The notes beneath the pieces were generated by a model, which worked only from the letters and a program-made list of their open reading frames with translations, had not been told where the DNA came from and ran no database searches. Both the position numbers and the translations under genes were made by a program. Shown here piece by piece: positions 59,334 to 64,000 of a stretch of DNA of 64,000 nucleotides. Origin of the DNA: Duganella sp. Root1480D1. Lineage in GTDB: Bacteria > Pseudomonadota > Gammaproteobacteria > Burkholderiales > Burkholderiaceae_D. The stretch is from contig NZ_LMFZ01000004.1 in the NCBI RefSeq assembly GCF_001427305.1, positions 34,714-98,713 of the forward strand, written 5' to 3'. The stretch's first letter is position 1. Each line of letters opens with the position of its first letter.

Positions 59334-60514
59334 GCCATTTCTCCGGCCAGGTCAAAAATCGGCATATACAGAAGCACCACGATAGCACCCACCACCAGGC
59401 CGATACCGGCCATCAGCAGCGGTTCAAAAGTACGGGTAAAGCGGTCGATCCAGCGCCCGATCTCGCCGTCGTAGAAGGCCGCCGACTGCGTCAGCATCGC
59501 CCCCATCTCGCCGGTGCGCTCGCCCACGCGCAGCATGCGCAGGGAAATCGGCGTGGTCAGTCCATTGGCCTCGAAGGCCGACGACAGCGGCAAGCCCGCC
59601 TCGATCATGGCGCGCGCGCCCTGCAAGCCTTCTTTCACATTGGCCGACACCATGGCCTGCACGGTGTCGACCGCATTCAGGATGGTGATGCCGCCCTCGC
59701 TCAGCATGCCAAGCGTCAGGTACAGGCGCGACAGCTCATAAATCTTGACCCGCTCGCCGACGCCCGGCAAGCGCGCCAGCAGGCGCGCCATGCCGCCGCT
59801 GCGCACCAGGTGGCGCACGCCAAACACCGCGCCGCCCACCAGCGCCGCGATCCCGGCCACCAGCGGCAGGGTATGCGCGGCCGCAAACTGGCCCCAGCTC
59901 AGCATCACTTGCGACATCCACGGCAGGTTGCGCCCCGCGCCCTGGTACACCTCGGCAAAGCGCGGCACCACGTAGGCAATCAGGAACAGCGATACGCCGC
60001 CGCCCACCAGCAGCAGGATGCAAGGGTAGATGGCCGCGCTGACCAGCTTGGCGCGCACCAGGTCGACGCGCTGCTGGTAATCGATGAAACGTTCGAGGGA
60101 GCGCGGCAAGTCGCTGGTGCCTTCCGCCGCCTTGACAATGCCCACATACAGCGGCGGGAACAATTGCGGCTGGTCGGCCAGCACGGTGGAAAAGCGCTGG
60201 CCCTCGCGCAGGCCGTCCAGCAGGCGCTCCAGCACGCCGCGCGTGGCCGGTGCCGCTTCTTTTTCCAGCAGCGCTTCCAGCGCCTCCACCACGCCCAGGC
60301 CGGCGTTCAGCAGCGCCAGCAGCTCCTGGCTGAACAAGACCAGCGAGAGCGCCTTGGCTTTGCCGGCGCGCAGGCCGGCGCTGCGCGGCGTGATGGCGCT
60401 GACGAACAGGCCGCGCGCTTCCACCTGGCGGCGCGCATCTGCCTCGTCGCGGCCATCGATGACCAACTGGCCGATCGCCATGTCCGGCGACAAGGTGCGA
60501 ACGTCGAACTGCAT
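59330..60514 (-). CDS. Type II secretion platform protein GspF-like
   Basis: A 394-residue inner-membrane protein with two T2SSF domains, three membrane segments (about 165-190, 215-235, 365-390) and the conserved ARALxxAGLPLxxA-type motif in both halves (IEAGLPLSSAFEANGL). Interacts with the ATPase and pseudopilins. Coupled to gspE; follows gspG by 19 bp. Confidence 0.93.
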   Translation of the reverse strand: MQFDVRTLSPDMAIGQLVIDGRDEADARRQVEARGLFVSAITPRSAGLRAGKAKALSLVLFSQELLALLNAGLGVVEALEALLEKEAAPATRGVLERLLDGLREGQRFSTVLADQPQLFPPLYVGIVKAAEGTSDLPRSLERFIDYQQRVDLVRAKLVSAAIYPCILLLVGGGVSLFLIAYVVPRFAEVYQGAGRNLPWMSQVMLSWGQFAAAHTLPLVAGIAALVGGAVFGVRHLVRSGGMARLLARLPGVGERVKIYELSRLYLTLGMLSEGGITILNAVDTVQAMVSANVKEGLQGARAMIEAGLPLSSAFEANGLTTPISLRMLRVGERTGEMGAMLTQSAAFYDGEIGRWIDRFTRTFEPLLMAGIGLVVGAIVVLLYMPIFDLAGEMA

Positions 60515-60533
60515 CGCTCAGGCCGCGCTGCGC

Positions 60534-60965
60534 TTACTGGGCGCCGATGTCGGCGTTCTCGCCTTCGCCGCCCGGCTGGCCATCCTTGCCGAGGGAGATG
60601 ATGTCGTATTCAGCCTTGGCGCCCGGCGCCTTGTACTGGTATGGACGGCCCCATGGATCGGGCGGCACGCCCTTTTTCAGGTAGGGGCCATTCCATTTGG
60701 CGCCTGCCGTCGCCGGCGCCGCCAGCAGCGCGGCCAAGCCTTCTTCCGTGCTTGGGTAGCGGCCGACGTCCAGGCGGTAGGTGTCCAGCGCTTTGTCGAA
60801 GGCTTCGATCTGCGCCTTGGCGACCGTCACCTCGGATTTACCCAGTTGCGAGAAATATTTCGGGCCGACATATGCGGCCAGCAGGCCGATGATGACAATC
60901 ACCACCAGCAGTTCAAGCAGGGTGAAGCCTTTGCTGGTCTTGCCATGGATCCGTGCTGCAAACAT
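60534..60965 (-). CDS. gspG: Major pseudopilin GspG
   Basis: A 143-residue GspG. Leader of 10-12 residues, cleavage at KGFTLLELLVVIVIIGLLAA (Glu5), and the C-terminal calcium-site region (PYLKKGVPPDPWGRPYQYK, EYDIISLGKDG). ATG 60965 has GGAGG 8 nt upstream; the longer frame to 61007 has none. First gene of the operon, so probably the most highly expressed. Confidence 0.94.
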   Translation of the reverse strand: MFAARIHGKTSKGFTLLELLVVIVIIGLLAAYVGPKYFSQLGKSEVTVAKAQIEAFDKALDTYRLDVGRYPSTEEGLAALLAAPATAGAKWNGPYLKKGVPPDPWGRPYQYKAPGAKAEYDIISLGKDGQPGGEGENADIGAQ

Positions 60966-61007
60966 CCGTACTACCTCCGCCTTGAATAGAACTGCAGAGG
61001 CTACCAC

Positions 61008-61303
61008 GCGGGTTTAGGTTTCGACAATTTTTTCTGCGGTGTGCAGCCCCCATGTCTCAGCTAAGACATTTTGGACGGAAATGTTATTAAAAGTGTCGCA
61101 GAATTATCACAAGATGATTCCTGCCGGCATTCGAATTTCCTCATAGTAGTTGCCAAATTTTATTTGCTTTTTCCTCAATAAAATTAAATGAACACCATTG
61201 AATATTTATCCACTTCCGATCGTGTCATTGTTATATTTCCTTGCAACCTGTGCAACACAGGGGCGCCGTTTTCGTTTCGTTAAAAAAAGCAAGGGAATGC
61301 ATC
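61008..61303. other. Intergenic region between gspG and the PEP-CTERM-like gene
   Basis: About 300 bp, A/T-rich, containing divergent promoters I cannot place. An 18-bp imperfect palindrome ATGTCTCAGCTAAGACAT is at 61052-61069 and could be an operator for the secretion operon. No gene seen. Confidence 0.5.
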
Positions 61304-62047
61304 ATGAATCTACATTTCACTCGTATCAAACAACTGGCCGGCTGCGCGCTGGTCGGCGCCGCGGCCATGCTGGCCGCTCCCGCCCATGCCGGCGTCGCCA
61401 ATTTCGACGCGCAGGCGCCGATGGTGTACGGCCACGGCGAAAAATTCCTGGATGGCAGCCTTCGCTTCACCTCCCAGATCTCGAGCTTCCTGCAGTCCCA
61501 GGGCATCACCGACGGCACCGTCGGCGTCATGCTCGATGGCAGCAACGCCGGCAGCTGCGGCGCGGTGATCGATTGCCCAGCCGGCAATGACAGCACTTAT
61601 TACTCGGGCTGGAACGACAGCTCGCTCAACGCCCAGCGCGAAGGCGGCTTCTTCAACCTGAATTCCTTGCGCTTCTCCTTCTTCGCGCCGCTGGCGGGCA
61701 TTCCCGACGGCAGCTATGGCCAGTTGCAGCTGACAGCCACCACCGATGACGGCAGCGTCGTCACCCGCAGCGCCGACTTTGCCGGCCAGGATGCCAACGG
61801 CCACTTCATGTTCTCGACCTGGAAGCTGGATCCCGACTTCGCCGCCCTGCACCTGACCAACCTGAACATCAGCGCCTGCCTGTTCGACGGCAACGGCGGC
61901 TGCCAGAACCCGGCCGACTGGGCCCTGTTCCAGGCGCAATTTGCCATCGATGACCTGGATGTCGCGGTGCCGCTGCCTGGCTCTGCCCCGCTGCTGATGC
62001 TCGGCCTGGCCGGCCTGGCCGCCATCCGCCGCCGCCGCGCCCAATAA
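61304..62047 (+). CDS. Exported protein with PEP-CTERM-type tail (QFxxD-like)
   Basis: A 247-residue secreted protein. Signal peptide ends APAHA; the body has three or more cysteines; the C-terminus QAQFAIDDLDVAVPLPGSAP then a hydrophobic helix and RRRRAQ is the sorting signal, with the QFxxD motif that precedes it in one subfamily. AAGGGA lies upstream of the start. It is followed 22 bp later by the subtilase gene, likely the same transcript. Confidence 0.85.
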   Translation: MNLHFTRIKQLAGCALVGAAAMLAAPAHAGVANFDAQAPMVYGHGEKFLDGSLRFTSQISSFLQSQGITDGTVGVMLDGSNAGSCGAVIDCPAGNDSTYYSGWNDSSLNAQREGGFFNLNSLRFSFFAPLAGIPDGSYGQLQLTATTDDGSVVTRSADFAGQDANGHFMFSTWKLDPDFAALHLTNLNISACLFDGNGGCQNPADWALFQAQFAIDDLDVAVPLPGSAPLLMLGLAGLAAIRRRRAQ

Positions 62048-62069
62048 CTCGATCACAAGGATACACACC

Positions 62070-64000
62070 ATGCAACTGCGACCACTGACCCTGGCCGTCC
62101 TGACCGTACTGTCCGGCCTGGCCGTGCAAGCCGGCGCTGAAGAAGCCCGCCACTCCTACATCGTGCAACTGGCCGACGCGCCGGTCGCCAACTACACCGG
62201 CGGCGTCAGCGGCTTGTCCGCCACCAAGCCAGCGCCTGGCAGCCGCCTCGACGTCACTGCCCAGAACGTGCAGGACTACATCGCCTACCTCGACCAGCAG
62301 CAAAGCAGCGCCACGGCCACCGTGCCGGATGCCCAGATTGTCCACAAATACAAGCTGGTACTGAACGGCTTCGCGGCCCGACTGACCGACGCCGAAGTGC
62401 GCGCGCTGAAGAAAAACAGCGCCGTTGCCAGCATCAGCGCCGACGAAGCACGCACCCTGGACACCAACTACACCCCGAAATTCCTCGGCCTCGACACCCC
62501 GGGCGACGGCCTGTGGGCCAAGCTGGGCGGCATCGACAAGGCCGGCGAAAACGTGGTGATCGGCATTATCGACGGCGGCATCTGGCCTGAGCATACCTCC
62601 TACGCCGACCGCGTCGACAACCAGGGCAAGCCGACTTTCGACGTCAGCGGCACCCTGGTGTACGACACCCCATCCAACTGGAACGGTGCCTGCGTGACCG
62701 GCGAAGGCTTCACCGCCAACCATTGCAACAACAAGCTGATTGGCGCGCGCTACTTCAACGCCGGCTTCCTGTCCACCGGCCGTCCGCTGCACTGGACCGA
62801 CTTCGTTTCGCCGCGCGACTCGCTGGCAGGCGCCACCGGCCACGGCGGCCACGGCGACCACACCGCGACCACCGCTGGCGGCAATTCCGGCGCAGTCGGC
62901 AGCCTGTCGGGCATCCCGATCGGCAGCATGTCCGGCATGGCCCCGCGCGCGCGCATCGCAGCTTACAAGGTGTGCTGGACCTATCCTGATGCCACCGCCA
63001 CCGACGGCACCGGCACCAAGAATTCCTGCTACAACTCCGACAGCGTGGCCGCTATCGACCAGGCCGTGGCCGACGGCGTGAACGTGCTGAACTACTCGAT
63101 CAGCGGTTCCCAGACCAGCGTCACCGACCCGGTTGAAATGGCCTTCTTCAATGCGGCTGCCGCCGGCGTGTTCGTCGCCGCCTCGGCCGGCAACTCCGGC
63201 CCGACCAATGCCGTGGCCCACCTGTCGCCATGGCTGACCACTGTCGCTGCGTCGACCCACAACCGCGCCAGCGTCGCCACCGTCAACCTGGTCGGCGGCG
63301 CCAGCTACACCGGCGCTTCCTACAATCAGTCGCCGCTGCCGGATACCGCAACCATCCTGGCGCGCGATGCTGCCATCAAGCCCTACGCACAATTGAGCAC
63401 CGCCGACAAGGCCGCCGCCCGCCTGTGCTACACCGAAGCCGACCGCGCCACCTATGGCGGCGGCCCGGACGGCGCACTCGACCCGGCCAAGGCCAGCGGC
63501 AAGGTGCTGCTGTGCGAACGTGGCAACAGCGCCCGCGTCGACAAGTCGCGCGCCGTGAAGGAAGCCGGCGGCGCCGGCATGATCCTGATGGATACCTCCG
63601 CCGCCCAGGCGCCGGTGGCAGACCCGCACAGCATCCCGACCGTGCACCTGAACTTTGCCGACGGTTCGGCTGCCCGCACCTGGGTTGCCACCCACGCGGA
63701 CGGCATGAGCAATATCGGCAAGTCGGTGCTGACCACCAGCGCCGTGCCTGCGCCGCAGATGGCCAGTTTCTCCTCGCGCGGCCCGAACAAGCACAACGCC
63801 AACATCCTCAAGCCTGACCTGACCGCACCTGGCGTGGACATCCTGGCCGGCGTCACCGCCGACTACAACACCCCGGCCGAGCGCGACGCGATTGCCAACG
63901 GCACCCTGACCCCATACGCCAACTGGGCCAGCTACCAGGGCACCTCGATGTCCAGCCCGCACGTAGCCGGCCTCGGCGCGCTGATGCGCCAGGCGCACCC
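62070..64000 (+). CDS. Subtilisin-family (S8) serine protease, cut off by the window edge
   Basis: An open frame of 643 codons that continues past the window. Signal peptide MQLRPLTLAVLTVLSGLAVQ; inhibitor I9 domain (about 28-135; HSYIVQLADAP). The catalytic domain begins near 140: Asp in GIIDGGIWPEHTSY (DGG in place of DTG), His in HGGHGDHTATTAGG, and Ser in GTSMSSPHVAGLGALMRQ near residue 630. A PA domain is inserted between His and Ser (SGKVLLCERGNSARVDKSRA). This is the plant-cucumisin-like arrangement known in many bacteria. Secreted and probably autoprocessed. The right end is missing, so any further C-terminal domain or sorting signal is not visible. Confidence 0.95.
   Translation, partial: MQLRPLTLAVLTVLSGLAVQAGAEEARHSYIVQLADAPVANYTGGVSGLSATKPAPGSRLDVTAQNVQDYIAYLDQQQSSATATVPDAQIVHKYKLVLNGFAARLTDAEVRALKKNSAVASISADEARTLDTNYTPKFLGLDTPGDGLWAKLGGIDKAGENVVIGIIDGGIWPEHTSYADRVDNQGKPTFDVSGTLVYDTPSNWNGACVTGEGFTANHCNNKLIGARYFNAGFLSTGRPLHWTDFVSPRDSLAGATGHGGHGDHTATTAGGNSGAVGSLSGIPIGSMSGMAPRARIAAYKVCWTYPDATATDGTGTKNSCYNSDSVAAIDQAVADGVNVLNYSISGSQTSVTDPVEMAFFNAAAAGVFVAASAGNSGPTNAVAHLSPWLTTVAASTHNRASVATVNLVGGASYTGASYNQSPLPDTATILARDAAIKPYAQLSTADKAAARLCYTEADRATYGGGPDGALDPAKASGKVLLCERGNSARVDKSRAVKEAGGAGMILMDTSAAQAPVADPHSIPTVHLNFADGSAARTWVATHADGMSNIGKSVLTTSAVPAPQMASFSSRGPNKHNANILKPDLTAPGVDILAGVTADYNTPAERDAIANGTLTPYANWASYQGTSMSSPHVAGLGALMRQAH

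Noticed and set aside
61869-63998. A 709-codon open frame on the minus strand across the subtilase gene
   Set aside because: It is the mirror of a GC-rich gene with strong third-position bias. Its translation is Gly/Val/Ala/His-rich with no domain, and the plus strand encodes a full S8 protease with its catalytic triad.

Overview
The window reads as a GC-rich chromosomal segment from a betaproteobacterium of the Oxalobacteraceae type (Massilia, Duganella, Janthinobacterium or a relative). This is inferred from the 16S sequence, the cysB-cysI-DUF934-cysH-cysD-cysN sulfate cluster, the prpR/prpB-prpC-acnD-prpF methylcitrate cluster, Burkholderiales-type porin, many LytS/LytTR systems and proteins with PEP-CTERM-like tails. 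I see no phage, insertion sequence or CRISPR array; nearly all of it looks like core or lineage-specific chromosome.

Layout. 1-2160: left-pointing rRNA operon start (promoters, boxA, 16S, tRNA-Ile, tRNA-Ala). The 16S gene is the most unusual object here: about 50 nt are missing from the distal part of helix 44, and everything else is intact. 2191-5123: LytS-type kinase, LytTR regulator and a soluble NarL-type kinase. 5203-7765: porin, an unknown protein and CysB. 7914-15153: assimilatory sulfate reduction and siroheme synthesis (cysI, DUF934, cysH, cysD, cysN, SUMT, sirohydrochlorin chelatase), with a remnant of a carbon-nitrogen hydrolase. 15155-18978: lptG, lptF and divergent pepA. 19025-24263: lipoprotein, unknown protein, exonuclease III and a five-PAS GGDEF/EAL protein. 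24441-32071: propionate catabolism with a sigma-54 promoter and palindromic operators. 32155-40268: O-acyltransferase, a small membrane protein, then four tandem LytS-type kinases with two LytTR regulators, one of which has lost its phospho-acceptor aspartate. 40324-45024: a PEP-CTERM-like protein, clpA/clpS, cold-shock protein and a GNAT enzyme. 45056-47154: a possible PoNi-like immunity protein and a secreted unknown. 47249-51635: icd, rluE-type pseudouridine synthase, Ala/Ser-rich secreted protein, rpsT, murJ. 51649-60965: an eleven-gene left-pointing operon for a type II secretion/MSHA-like machine. 61304-64000: a PEP-CTERM-like protein and a subtilisin-family protease that runs off the right edge.

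How the parts work together. CysD/CysN activate sulfate to APS, CysH (iron-sulfur type) reduces it to sulfite, CysI reduces sulfite to sulfide, and SUMT plus the CbiX/SirB-type chelatase supply its siroheme; CysB is the expected regulator. PrpC, AcnD, PrpF and PrpB form the AcnD/PrpF version of the methylcitrate cycle under PrpR and sigma-54. LptF/LptG export LPS. ClpS and ClpA form the N-end-rule degradation adaptor and unfoldase. The secretion operon supplies an ATPase, platform protein, four (pseudo)pilins, PilM/N/O-like inner-membrane parts, a GspC/PilP-like linker and a TPR-containing secretin; it may serve the exported protease and PEP-CTERM-like proteins next door, but that is inference only.

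Limits: all assignments are by reading motifs and gene order. No database search or structure prediction was run. The helix 44 deletion could be an assembly or cloning artefact and needs read-level checking.
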